A stretch of 64,000 nt of DNA, taken from the NCBI RefSeq assembly GCF_007066085.1, contig NZ_CP041405.1, forward strand, positions 930,001 to 994,000. Reading direction: 5' to 3'. Source of the stretch: Paenibacillus thiaminolyticus. GTDB taxonomy: Bacteria; Bacillota; Bacilli; Paenibacillales; Paenibacillaceae. The position numbers were made by a program, and so were the translations under genes. The notes below the pieces were generated by a model, which saw nothing but the letters and a program-made list of their open reading frames with translations, was not told where the DNA came from and made no database searches. Of this stretch, positions 51,922 through 59,887 are shown in pieces; the stretch's first letter is position 1, and each line of letters starts with the position of its first letter.

Positions 51922-52408
51922 TCATCGAGTGTAGCAGTTATCCAGGTGAAGCCGATGTAAATTGCTGCGAAAATAATTGAATCCGGAGTATACCGTCATA
52001 CCAACCGCTGCAGCCATCACGCTATAATCGATTGTGCCGTGAAGCTGTGAAGGGAGCGGCATTCGGCTGTTCACCATGACGATAACGACCGCCGCAACCT
52101 GCAGCACAAGCTTCCATTTGCCGTATCGGTCTGCTGCAAGAGCAATGCCCTGCGCCGAAGCAACGATGCGGAGTCCCGTCACGATAATCTCCCTGCCAAT
52201 GATGATGACGGCCATCCAGGATGGAATCAGATGATGCTGCACGAGCATAATGAGCGCTGCCGAGATGAGCAGCTTATCCGCCAGCGGATCCAGCAGCTTG
52301 CCGAGATTCGTAATCTGATTGTATTTACGCAGGGTAAGTCTGATAGAACAGCAAAAATAGCGGAATCAAACCTATTCTTGCCAGCGTAATACGATTGGCC
52401 AGATTCAT
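51922..52408 (-). pseudogene. pgsA: Truncated copy of CDP-diacylglycerol-glycerol-3-phosphate phosphatidyltransferase
   Basis: From ATG 52408 (GAGGGGGG ahead) the frame gives MNLANRITLARIGLIPLF..FYQTYPA, the exact PgsA-type N-terminus. It then breaks near 52330. In the next phase the protein resumes as RKYNQITNLGKLLDPLADKLL and runs through SWMAVIIIGREIIVTGLRIVASAQG to 51922. About 40-50 codons are missing, including the catalytic D-G-x2-A-R motif of CDP-alcohol phosphotransferases. It cannot be active. A working pgsA must exist elsewhere, because this lipid step is essential in most bacteria. Confidence 0.85.
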
Positions 52409-52465
52409 AGGGCCCCCCTCGCCTTTCACGACATAAAATCGCGCAATTTACGCATGCCATCCTCT

Positions 52466-52879
52466 TCACCGTATGACTCCTATCAACTTTTGCTCAATGT
52501 CGAATAGTTCAGGATTGCTTTTCAAATACACGATGCGTATATTGCTGCCGCCAATCTGCATCAGAGAACGATCCTTCTCGATCTCATTCAGTGCATTATG
52601 CAGGACCGGGGCGGCCTCGTTCGCAATCTGGTCATCTACATATTCGAAGAGATAGACCACATCGTCGCTTCCCTCTATCCGATAGGCCGCTTGCCTGACG
52701 GCGTCCGTAGACTCCAATGACCAAGGAAGGTCTATCGGCTGCAAGGACAATCCTTCCGCATCCATGTTATTCTTGACCTGCTCGATCGTATAAAAGGATA
52801 CGGCTCGATCCTGGACATTGCAGCCTGATAGCTGGATCAGAAGGAGACCGGCCCCGACGATATAACCAAATGCTCTCAT
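52466..52879 (-). CDS. Small hypothetical lipoprotein
   Basis: 137 aa with signal peptide and lipobox (GLLLIQLSGC, Cys at ~20). The mature part mixes helix and strand (SFYTIEQVKNNMDAEGLSLQPI, DVVYLFEYVDDQIANEAAPVL, SNIRIVYLKSNPELFDIEQKL). I do not recognise the family. Ribosome site GAAGGGGAAG. It follows the small TM protein gene. Confidence 0.7.
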   Translation of the reverse strand: MRAFGYIVGAGLLLIQLSGCNVQDRAVSFYTIEQVKNNMDAEGLSLQPIDLPWSLESTDAVRQAAYRIEGSDDVVYLFEYVDDQIANEAAPVLHNALNEIEKDRSLMQIGGSNIRIVYLKSNPELFDIEQKLIGVIR

Positions 52880-52909
52880 CGCTTCCCCTTCCTCTTCACA
52901 ATGTTCATT

Positions 52910-53083
52910 CTACCCGTTCCCCCCACTAAGAAATTGTACAAGTCCAATCAAGAACATCACGACTAAAATCCCGATAATGATCCAAAGCGCGTAATAGGCT
53001 CCTTTCCTCGGCCGTTGCCGCAACCGGGCTTCCACGTCCGTAAGCCTGTGCTTCAGCTCTTCGATTTCCTTGTCCACGTTCAT
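52910..53083 (-). CDS. Small coiled-coil, single-membrane-span protein (57 aa)
   Basis: ATG 53083 overlaps the stop of the HIT gene (ATGA). Residues 1-26 are an acidic/basic heptad helix (DKEIEELKHRLTDVEARLRQ), followed by a basic patch (RPRKG) and one membrane helix (YALWIIIGILVVMFLIGLVQFL). Small membrane-anchored coiled coil, function unknown. Genuine coding is supported by the amphipathic layout and the coupled start. Confidence 0.7.
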   Translation of the reverse strand: MNVDKEIEELKHRLTDVEARLRQRPRKGAYYALWIIIGILVVMFLIGLVQFLSGGNG

Positions 53084-53601
53084 TGTTCTTCCTCCTCTCC
53101 ATTGACACGCGCCAGTTCCCGCAAGCCTTGCCGCAAGGTCTCGATGCCCTGCAGGACAAGCTTCTGGTTCGGTTCGTCATTCCGCTCCTCTCGAGCATGC
53201 CGCAGGACGGGACGCAGGGATTCGACGGAACGCCCGAAGGCCTGCATCCATTCATACCGCGGCACCATCCAGAGATGGAAATGATGCGTCGTATCCTCGT
53301 TGTAAAAATAATAGACTGATACAATTTACATCTGCTGACGCTGCACCGTCCGTATGTTGTGGACGAAAGTGATGTAATCCGACCGCTCTTCCGCCGTCAT
53401 CTCATCCAATCCGTAGAAATGCCTTTTGGCAGCGACGATGACGAGCCCCGGTATCGGATAAGCGACATCTTGATGCGCATGGAAATACTCGGTCTCCGCA
53501 ATCGTTCCCCCGCGAGGCTCGATTTGTCCGCTCGTGAGGGCGCAGCTTAAGCATTCCGCCTCAATCGTGCGGCCGTCGGCCAATGTAATCATTTTTCCCA
53601 C
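53080..53601 (-). pseudogene. HIT-family hydrolase interrupted by an in-frame TAA
   Basis: From GTG 53601 (or ATG 53592) the frame has AECLSCALTSGQIEPRGG, YFHAHQDVAYPIPGLVIVAAKRHF and DYITFVHNIRTVQRQQM. It then meets TAA at 53328-53326. In the same phase it goes on with VYYFYNEDTTHHFHLWMVPRYEWM, which holds the His triad motif, to 53080. Joined length is ~173 aa, normal for a HIT protein. Without the C-terminal half the active site is lost. CAA (Gln) to TAA is the simplest origin. Confidence 0.75.
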
Positions 53602-54221
53602 GTCATCATCTCCCTCTCCGGTTGCAGCTCCTGCAGATCAATTATTCCAGATAAAGCCATAATGGTAAATACGTCCAAAACACTGAATCGGTTCCGATCT
53701 TTTTCCATCCTAAGTAAAAATCGCTTCGCCTGCACATATCTGCGTCCCGCTCCACGCTACCCACTTCTCAGGGTGAAACCCCCGCTTCAGTTCTTGGCAC
53801 CATTCTCCCATTGAGTCAGGGTGCTCTGATGTTTCAGCTCTTGGTGCACCATCCCATCGAGTCAGGGCGATCCGGTGCTTCGGCTCTTTGCACCACTATC
53901 CCTTCGGATCAGGATACCTCCTTAACCATTCGTCCTCAGCATAATATCGATGTCTCTTCACCACAGTACAAGACCTCTTCTATAGCACAGTTCTACATCT
54001 GAATCCATTAATACCTGTCTGTTCCGCTTTTTCCTGACTCATGGGGAGATTGCTTATAAGAGAATCCAAGCACTGGGCTTCGTGACTCGCAGTGAACGTG
54101 AGCATAAGGCAATCCGTACAAGATTCCCTGACCCAAGGGGAGATTCGTTATAAGACAAGCTGGCCCTATTGAGCCTCCATCAGCAGATGCACTCCACTCC
54201 GCAGACGCAGACGCAGAAAGA
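53602..54221. repeat. Gene-free region with two inverted arrays of ~46-bp degenerate repeats
   Basis: No convincing gene lies in this stretch. A rightward array (about 53765-53915) has units ~46-48 bp apart built around CTTG-N7-11-CTCCCATTGAGTCAGGG; cores are at 53804-53821, 53851-53867 and 53897-53914, with a weaker one near 53768. A leftward array (54032-54142) has cores at 54032-54049 and 54125-54142 with a degenerate middle unit near 54083. On the minus strand these read TCTCCCCATGAGTCAGG and TCTCCCCTTGGGTCAGGG. The period is not a multiple of three, so the repeats are not coding. Confidence 0.6.
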
Positions 54222-54251
54222 CCCTGAACAACGGCTATCCGTTATTCAGGG
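54222..54251 (-). terminator. Terminator of the gluconate operon
   Basis: A 13-bp arm pair CCCTGAATAACGG / CCGTTGTTCAGGG on the minus strand (one U-G) with a 4-nt loop, followed by TCTTTCT. It lies 43 bp past the gntK stop. Confidence 0.8.
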
Positions 54252-54294
54252 CCTATTTTGACTAAATCATTTCATTGCTTGTGAGGGCCAATGG

Positions 54295-55842
54295 TTATGC
54301 CTCCAGCCATTTTCTCTGGAGCCGGGCGATCGCTTCGTACTCATCCTCCAGCTTACGGAAGATAGAAATATAAATTGGGAGCAATTCATGATAAATTGCG
54401 GCATTATCCGGATTAGGCTGATGCTCATGCGTGGACCCGACCATGCCGGATACCACCCCCAAGGAATCGGCCCTTCCGGTCGCATATAAGCCGAGCACGA
54501 CAGCGCCGAGACAAGAGCTCTCGATGCTCTCCGGCACAACGACCTCCTGATCGAATATATCCGCCATCATCTGCCGCCACAGAGCCGAGCGGGCGAAGCC
54601 GCCGGTCGCATGGATTTTGCGCGGACGTCCCATCTGCTCTTCCATCGCCAGCAGCACGGTATACAGATTGAAAATTACGCCCTCGAGGACGGCCCGGATC
54701 ATATGCTCCTTCCGGTGATGCATCGTCAAGCCGAAGAAGGAGCCGCGCGCATTCGGATTCCAGAGCGGCGCCCGCTCCCCGGTCAGATACGGATGGAAGA
54801 GCAAGCCGTCCGCCCCCGGTCTTACTTGTTCTGCTATCTTCGTCAGCAGATCATAGGAATCGATGCCGAGCCGCTTCGCGGCCTCTACCTCCGAAGCAGC
54901 CAGCTCATCCCGGACCCAGCGGAACAGCATCCCGCCGTTATTGACCGGGCCTCCGATAACCCAATGCTTGTCCGTCAAGGCGTAACAAAAAATTCTTCCC
55001 TTCGGGTCGGTTACCGGATGATCGACAACTGTGCGAATCGCGCCGCTCGTGCCGATCGTCGCTGCGACGACGCCCGGCTCAATCGCATTGACCCCGAGAT
55101 TAGAGAGAACGCCATCGCTGGCTCCGACAATCCCGGGCGTAGAGGCGGCGATTCCCATGGCATCCGCATAGGCCGCATTCATAGTCGTCAACTGGTAGGT
55201 TGTCGGCACGAGGATCGACAGCTTCTCCGGGGAGATTCCGGCAAGCTGGAGCGCCTCTTCATCCCAATCCAGCTTCTCCAAATTCAGCATGCCGGTAGCC
55301 GAAGCAATGGAATAGTCGACCACATATTCGCCGAACAGCTTGGCGACAACATACTCTTTGATGGAGATAAATTTATAGGTCTTGGCGAACAGCTCCTGTT
55401 CTTCATGCCGCATCCACATTAGCTTCGTTAGCGGAGACATCGGATGAATCGGCGTTCCCGTGCGCAAGTACAAGTCATGTCCGACCTGTTCCCGCTTCAG
55501 CCGCGCGGTATATTCGCCGCTCCGGTTATCCGCCCAGGTAATGCAGGGCGTGAGCGGTCTGCCTTCGGCATCGACAGCGATCACGCTGTGCATCGCCGAA
55601 CTGAAGGAAAGGAACAGAATGTCATCCGGGCCGGCTCCGCTCTCTGACATCGCCTGACGGACGGAACGGAGGACCGCCTGGAAGATTTGCTCCGGATCCT
55701 GCTCGGCAATCGTCGAATTCGGCGTGTACAGAGGGTATTCCTCACTGCCCCTGGCGACCGCTTGGCCGTTCTCTTCGAACAAGACCGCCTTGGTGCTCGT
55801 CGTCCCCATATCGATGCCGATCATGTACTTTTTACTGCTCAT
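54295..55842 (-). CDS. gntK: Gluconokinase (FGGY family)
   Basis: 515 aa. FGGY fold with YMIGIDMGTTSTKAVLF at the N-terminus, CITWADNRSGEY, and the C-terminal ATGGFARSALWRQMMADIFDQEVVVPESIESSCLGAVVLG. It phosphorylates gluconate to 6-phosphogluconate. gntP lies directly upstream and gnd further up, so gluconate rather than xylulose is the likely substrate. AAGG precedes ATG 55842. Confidence 0.93.
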   Translation of the reverse strand: MSSKKYMIGIDMGTTSTKAVLFEENGQAVARGSEEYPLYTPNSTIAEQDPEQIFQAVLRSVRQAMSESGAGPDDILFLSFSSAMHSVIAVDAEGRPLTPCITWADNRSGEYTARLKREQVGHDLYLRTGTPIHPMSPLTKLMWMRHEEQELFAKTYKFISIKEYVVAKLFGEYVVDYSIASATGMLNLEKLDWDEEALQLAGISPEKLSILVPTTYQLTTMNAAYADAMGIAASTPGIVGASDGVLSNLGVNAIEPGVVAATIGTSGAIRTVVDHPVTDPKGRIFCYALTDKHWVIGGPVNNGGMLFRWVRDELAASEVEAAKRLGIDSYDLLTKIAEQVRPGADGLLFHPYLTGERAPLWNPNARGSFFGLTMHHRKEHMIRAVLEGVIFNLYTVLLAMEEQMGRPRKIHATGGFARSALWRQMMADIFDQEVVVPESIESSCLGAVVLGLYATGRADSLGVVSGMVGSTHEHQPNPDNAAIYHELLPIYISIFRKLEDEYEAIARLQRKWLEA

Positions 55843-55877
55843 AGGTACTTACCTTCTTTCCCGTCATTCTCCTGCTC

Positions 55878-57239
55878 TTATACCACTGTACTGAGGAGGA
55901 GTATAAAAATCAATCCGACCACCGACAGCACAGTCTCCATCACGGTCCATGACTTCAACGTCTGCGGAACGGACATATTGAAGAACTCCTTCACCATCCA
56001 GAAGCCGGCGTCATTCACATGGGACAGCACAATCGAGCCTGCCCCGGTCGCCAGCACGACCAGTTCCACGTTCACGCCCGGATTCAGCGCCAGCACTGGC
56101 GCGACGATACCGGCCGCCGTCGTCATGGCGACGGTCGCCGATCCGGTAGCGACGCGAATAAGTGCGGCTACGAACCAGGCGAACAGAATGATATTGATGT
56201 TGGCCTGAGTAGCAATGGCAGCGATTGCATCTCCAACGCCACTATTAATCAACACTTGCTTGAAGGCCCCGCCCCCGCCGATGATCAGGATGATTGTCGC
56301 CGTAGGCGCGAGACATTCGCTTGTGAAGCGGGAGATATCCTCTTTCTTGAAGCCTCTGGCGAAGCCAAGCGAGAAGAACGAGAATACAACCGAGATCAGC
56401 AAGGCGATAATCTCATGGCCAATGAACTCACAGAATACAGTCCAGCCGCTAACCCCTTCCGGATCAACAATATTGGCAATCGACCCGATTAGCATCAGAA
56501 TAACCGGCAGCAAGATCGTGAAGAGCGTGATGCCGAAGCCGGGCAGCTGACGCTCGTTCTTCAGGGCGAACTGCTCGGCCAGCTTCGCCGGCGGCTCGAC
56601 TTGGATGCGCTTACCGATGTATTTGCCGAATAGAGGGCCCGCAATGATCGCCGTCGGCAATCCAATCAGCAGCGAGTACAGAATTGTTTTCCCAAGATCC
56701 GCTTGATAGGCATCAATCGCGATCATCGGTGCCGGATGCGGCGGCACAAGCCCATGCACCGTCGACAGGCCTGCAAGAATCGGAATCCCAATTTGCAGAA
56801 GCGACATTTTCGTTTTACGGGCCACGGTGAATACGATAGGAATCAACAGAATGACACCGACTTCGAAGAACACCGGAATCCCGACAATAAATCCGACGAG
56901 CATCATCGCCCAGTGCACGCGCTTCTCGCCGAACTTGTCAACCAGCGTAGACGCGATCTGTTCCGCTCCGCCGGATTCCGCCATCATTTTGCCAAGCATC
57001 GTCCCGAGCGCGATGACAATCGCGATCGTGCCCAGTGTTCCGCCGAGGCCGCTCGTGATAGACTTGACCACTTCGAGCGGCTGCATGCCGGTCGTCAGAC
57101 CGAGCAGAAGCGCGGACAGAAGCAGGGTGACAAACGGATTCCATTTGAATTTGGCAATGAACACAATAAGAAACACGATCGCAACCAGTGTCCATAGCAG
57201 CAGGGTTACGTTGTGGCTTAATCCGAATATCGTACTCAT
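55878..57239 (-). CDS. gntP: Gluconate permease, GntP family
   Basis: 453 aa, about 12-14 membrane helices. GntP signature GIPVFFEVGVILLIPIVFTVARKTK, HGLVPPHPAPMIAIDAYQADLG and RVATGSATVAMTTAAGIVAPVL. It brings gluconate in with protons. GGGAGGG before ATG 57239. A GntR-type operator lies ~60 bp upstream. Confidence 0.95.
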   Translation of the reverse strand: MSTIFGLSHNVTLLLWTLVAIVFLIVFIAKFKWNPFVTLLLSALLLGLTTGMQPLEVVKSITSGLGGTLGTIAIVIALGTMLGKMMAESGGAEQIASTLVDKFGEKRVHWAMMLVGFIVGIPVFFEVGVILLIPIVFTVARKTKMSLLQIGIPILAGLSTVHGLVPPHPAPMIAIDAYQADLGKTILYSLLIGLPTAIIAGPLFGKYIGKRIQVEPPAKLAEQFALKNERQLPGFGITLFTILLPVILMLIGSIANIVDPEGVSGWTVFCEFIGHEIIALLISVVFSFFSLGFARGFKKEDISRFTSECLAPTATIILIIGGGGAFKQVLINSGVGDAIAAIATQANINIILFAWFVAALIRVATGSATVAMTTAAGIVAPVLALNPGVNVELVVLATGAGSIVLSHVNDAGFWMVKEFFNMSVPQTLKSWTVMETVLSVVGLIFILLLSTVV

Positions 57240-57296
57240 GTTGCAGAACCCTCCCTTAACTATACCTATCTTCTTAACATGCCCTAACTATGATGT

Positions 57297-57313
57297 ATAC
57301 TTGTCGACAACTT
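57297..57313 (-). promoter_or_regulatory. GntR-type operator upstream of gntP
   Basis: ATACTTGTCGACAACTT resembles the Bacillus gnt operator (ATACTTGTATACAAG type), and shares ATACTTGT-N2-ACAACTT with the operator before gnd at 59077-59093. Confidence 0.7.
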
Positions 57314-57348
57314 GAGTGTGCAGAAGCCCGATATCGGCTTCCTGCTCC

Positions 57349-58023
57349 CTATTGCGGCAAGCTTATATGAAGCGTCCGGCGCGAATCCGCAAAATAAGCT
57401 TGAACCACCTGCTGTATTGTGTTCGCGTCCTTGGATTCCAGGCCCTGCACAATGGTCCGGTGCTTCTCGATGACCGTACGGAGCTTGTCCTCTCCCTCGG
57501 AGAAGATTTCTTCCGTCGTAATCAGCATGACCGTCATCACAATTTGGCGGATGCTTGTCCACAGATGCATAATGCGGTTATGCTCTGCCGCCGCAATTAT
57601 CGCTTCGTGAAAAGACAAATCCTGAAAAGCGAAATCGGTGACATCACGGTACTTCACAGCCAGCTCCATCTTATCGATTATCTGATTCAGCTTCACGATA
57701 AGCCGCTCCTGATCCGCACTGGCCAGCCTCTGCTGTACGAAGCTCTCGATGAGGAACCGGACATCATACAATTCCTCGACATCCTTCATGCTGAGGCCGA
57801 GCACGACTGCGCCCATTCGTTCCAACCGGATAAGACCTTCGTTAGACAACGTTTTCAAGGCTTCCCGAACCGGCGAGCGGCTCGTACCGAAGTCGGCCGC
57901 GACTCGGTTCTCCGAGATGATCTCGCCGGGCTTTACTGTTCCATTTATGATGTGCAGACGCAGCTCGCAGGCGATCGATTCCCCAAGGGAAGCGCCCTGC
58001 AGCCATTCTTGTGGATAATGCAT
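57349..58023 (-). CDS. gntR: Gluconate operon repressor, GntR/FadR family
   Basis: 224 aa. Winged HTH: LGESIACELRLHIINGTVKPGEIISENRVAADFGTSRSPVREALKTLSNEGLI. The FCD ligand domain has DVRFLIESFVQQRL, SFHEAIIAAAEHNRIMHLW and HRTIVQGLESKD, with metal-binding Asp/His positions. It should release its operators when gluconate binds. It lies between gnd and gntP, with operators before both transcription units. Confidence 0.93.
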   Translation of the reverse strand: MHYPQEWLQGASLGESIACELRLHIINGTVKPGEIISENRVAADFGTSRSPVREALKTLSNEGLIRLERMGAVVLGLSMKDVEELYDVRFLIESFVQQRLASADQERLIVKLNQIIDKMELAVKYRDVTDFAFQDLSFHEAIIAAAEHNRIMHLWTSIRQIVMTVMLITTEEIFSEGEDKLRTVIEKHRTIVQGLESKDANTIQQVVQAYFADSRRTLHISLPQ

Positions 58024-58142
58024 CGAGCTCCAACTCTCCTAATGAAATAAATAATGTCCCCAATGAACAAAAGCAGATACTATCAAATTTTATCATACAT
58101 TCACCGGAATATTCCATTAGGTTGATGCTCGCGCAGACTTGT

Positions 58143-59042
58143 TCAGCCGTTTTTCTCCACCTGATGCCCGCCGAATTCATTCCGCAGCGCAGCGACCACC
58201 TTGCCGTGGAACGTATCCGACTCCAGCGAACGGTATCTCATGAAGAGAGACATCGCGATGACCGGCGCGCTTGCCTGCAGATCCAATGCCGTCTCGACGG
58301 TCCATTTGCCTTCGCCCGAGCTCTGCATCACGCCGCGGATGCCTTCGAGACAAGGATCCTTCGCGAATGCATTCTGCGTCAAGTCCATCAGCCAGCTGCG
58401 GATGACCGATCCGTTCGACCATACGCGGGCAACCGATTCATAGTCGAATTCGAAATCGCTCTTATCCAACAGCTCGAAGCCTTCGGCGATCGATTGCATC
58501 ATTCCGTACTCAATGCCGTTGTGGACCATTTTCAGAAAATGTCCGCTGCCGCTCTTGCCCCCATACAGATAACCTTGTTCAACCGCGATATCCCGGAATA
58601 ACGGCTCCAGCAGCTTGAATACCTCTTCCTTACCGCCAATCATGAAGCATCCGCCCTGGGCAGCGCCTTCGGTACCGCCCGATGTGCCTACATCCATATA
58701 ATGAATGCCATGCTGCTGCAGCTTCTCGCCGCGAGCGACCGACTGCTTGTAATGCGAATTGCCTCCGTCTATGACGACGTCCCCCTGCGTCAGCAGCGGA
58801 ATAAGCGTCTCAATGACATGATCCACGATTCCGCCGGCCGGTACCATCATCCACACGATCTTCGGCGACGGCAACTTGGATACAAGCTCTTCAATCGAAT
58901 CCGCCGCAATCGCTCCCGCTTCCGCCGCTTTCTGCCGCGGCTCCGGATTCACATCATATGCGGCAACCTGGTGCCCATGCCGAAGCATGTTGCTTACCAG
59001 ATTGAAGCCCATTTTACCGAGTCCTATCATGCCTATATTCAT
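58143..59042 (-). CDS. gnd: 6-phosphogluconate dehydrogenase, short (NAD-type) form
   Basis: 299 aa, the short YqeC/GndA-type enzyme rather than the ~470-aa form. NAD-binding start IGMIGLGKMGFNLVSNMLRHG, DGGNSHYKQSVARGE, DVGTSGGTEGAAQGGCFMIGG, the catalytic Lys region GSGHFLKMVHNGIEYGMMQSIAEGF. It oxidises and decarboxylates 6-phosphogluconate to ribulose 5-phosphate. AAGGAG precedes ATG 59042. Its promoter carries the best GntR operator of the region. Confidence 0.94.
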   Translation of the reverse strand: MNIGMIGLGKMGFNLVSNMLRHGHQVAAYDVNPEPRQKAAEAGAIAADSIEELVSKLPSPKIVWMMVPAGGIVDHVIETLIPLLTQGDVVIDGGNSHYKQSVARGEKLQQHGIHYMDVGTSGGTEGAAQGGCFMIGGKEEVFKLLEPLFRDIAVEQGYLYGGKSGSGHFLKMVHNGIEYGMMQSIAEGFELLDKSDFEFDYESVARVWSNGSVIRSWLMDLTQNAFAKDPCLEGIRGVMQSSGEGKWTVETALDLQASAPVIAMSLFMRYRSLESDTFHGKVVAALRNEFGGHQVEKNG

Positions 59043-59070
59043 GCTGTCTCTTCACTCCTTGAATTACACT

Positions 59071-59093
59071 ACAAGTATACTTGTATACAACTT
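59071..59093 (-). promoter_or_regulatory. GntR operator and promoter of gnd
   Basis: ACAAGTATACTTGT (59071-59084) is a perfect palindrome and overlaps GTATACTTGTATAC and ATACTTGTATACAACTT. On the minus strand TTGTAT (59090-59085) is a possible -35 with TGTAAT 16 bp on as -10, so a bound repressor would cover the promoter. Confidence 0.75.
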
Positions 59094-59331
59094 TTGCAGT
59101 TCCTATCTTACCTTGTTCTCGGGAATCTGTAAAGAAGAAATTTGTAAGCGATTTCGATATACATACTTTGGCCGAATCGCCACCCGAGTATGCGTTCGTG
59201 ATAATGACTTGCTCTAGGGACAGGTTACTCATAGGACGAACGAAAAATTGGCACAATATGTAGAACTATCATTTTCCCTATAAGGATGTGGAGCAGGGCA
59301 CGATCACCCAGATGAAAGGAAGGGGCAGTTC

Positions 59332-59766
59332 ATGAAGGAGGATGTACAGGCGCTACATGACTTATTTGATTCGTTATCGGTTGCCTGGAACCATGGAGAC
59401 GGCAAAGCATACGGACTCTGCTTCACGGAAGATGCCGATTATGTCACTTTTCACGGAGAGCATATTACAGGGAGAGACAACATTGCGGATGTGCATCATA
59501 AGCTGTGGGAAGGAGTGCTTCGAGGCTCGACCCTTAGCGGAAAAATAACAAATCTGCGCTTCATTGCGCCGGATACGGCCATTTTCCATGCGATAGGGGT
59601 CGTCCAGCTCCGCTGGCATAAGCATGCGCCCAAAAAAAGAAATTCAGTGAATACGAATGTAGCCGTAAAACAGAACGGGAAGTGGAAAATAGCGGCCTTT
59701 CATAATTGCCGTATCCAGGTTCCGAGCGTCATGCATAAAGTGATGATGAAGCTGATGACGCCGTAG
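59332..59766 (+). CDS. SnoaL-like / DUF4440 protein
   Basis: 144 aa with the cone-shaped SnoaL fold pattern: LFDSLSVAWNHGDGKAYGLCFTEDADYVTFHGEHITGRDNI, then FIAPDTAIFHAIGVVQL and TNVAVKQNGKWKIAAFHNCRIQ. Such proteins bind or isomerise small ligands, usually annotated SgcJ/EcaC-like. Ribosome site GGAAGGGG. Function here unknown. Confidence 0.8.
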   Translation: MKEDVQALHDLFDSLSVAWNHGDGKAYGLCFTEDADYVTFHGEHITGRDNIADVHHKLWEGVLRGSTLSGKITNLRFIAPDTAIFHAIGVVQLRWHKHAPKKRNSVNTNVAVKQNGKWKIAAFHNCRIQVPSVMHKVMMKLMTP

Positions 59767-59784
59767 AAGCGCTTCGGCATAACA

Positions 59785-59813
59785 CAAGGCCTCTTTCACT
59801 GAAAGAGGCCTTG
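59785..59813. terminator. Bidirectional terminator between the SnoaL-like and patB-like genes
   Basis: A perfect 13-bp stem CAAGGCCTCTTTC / GAAAGAGGCCTTG with a 3-nt loop, then GCCCTTTTG on the plus side. It separates two converging genes. Confidence 0.85.
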
Positions 59814-59887
59814 GCCCTTTTGTTCCGCTCACAGGTCTACGGGTTGGCTAGGGGCCGAACGCTGGCCCCTGTCCTTGCACATCTGAC

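Noticed and set aside
53760..54145. CRISPR array
   Set aside because: Repeats are degenerate, lie in two opposite orientations, have no constant repeat/spacer pattern, and no cas genes are present.
54295..55842. Xylulokinase
   Set aside because: FGGY members are alike, but the neighbours gntP, gntR and gnd and the GntR operators favour gluconokinase.
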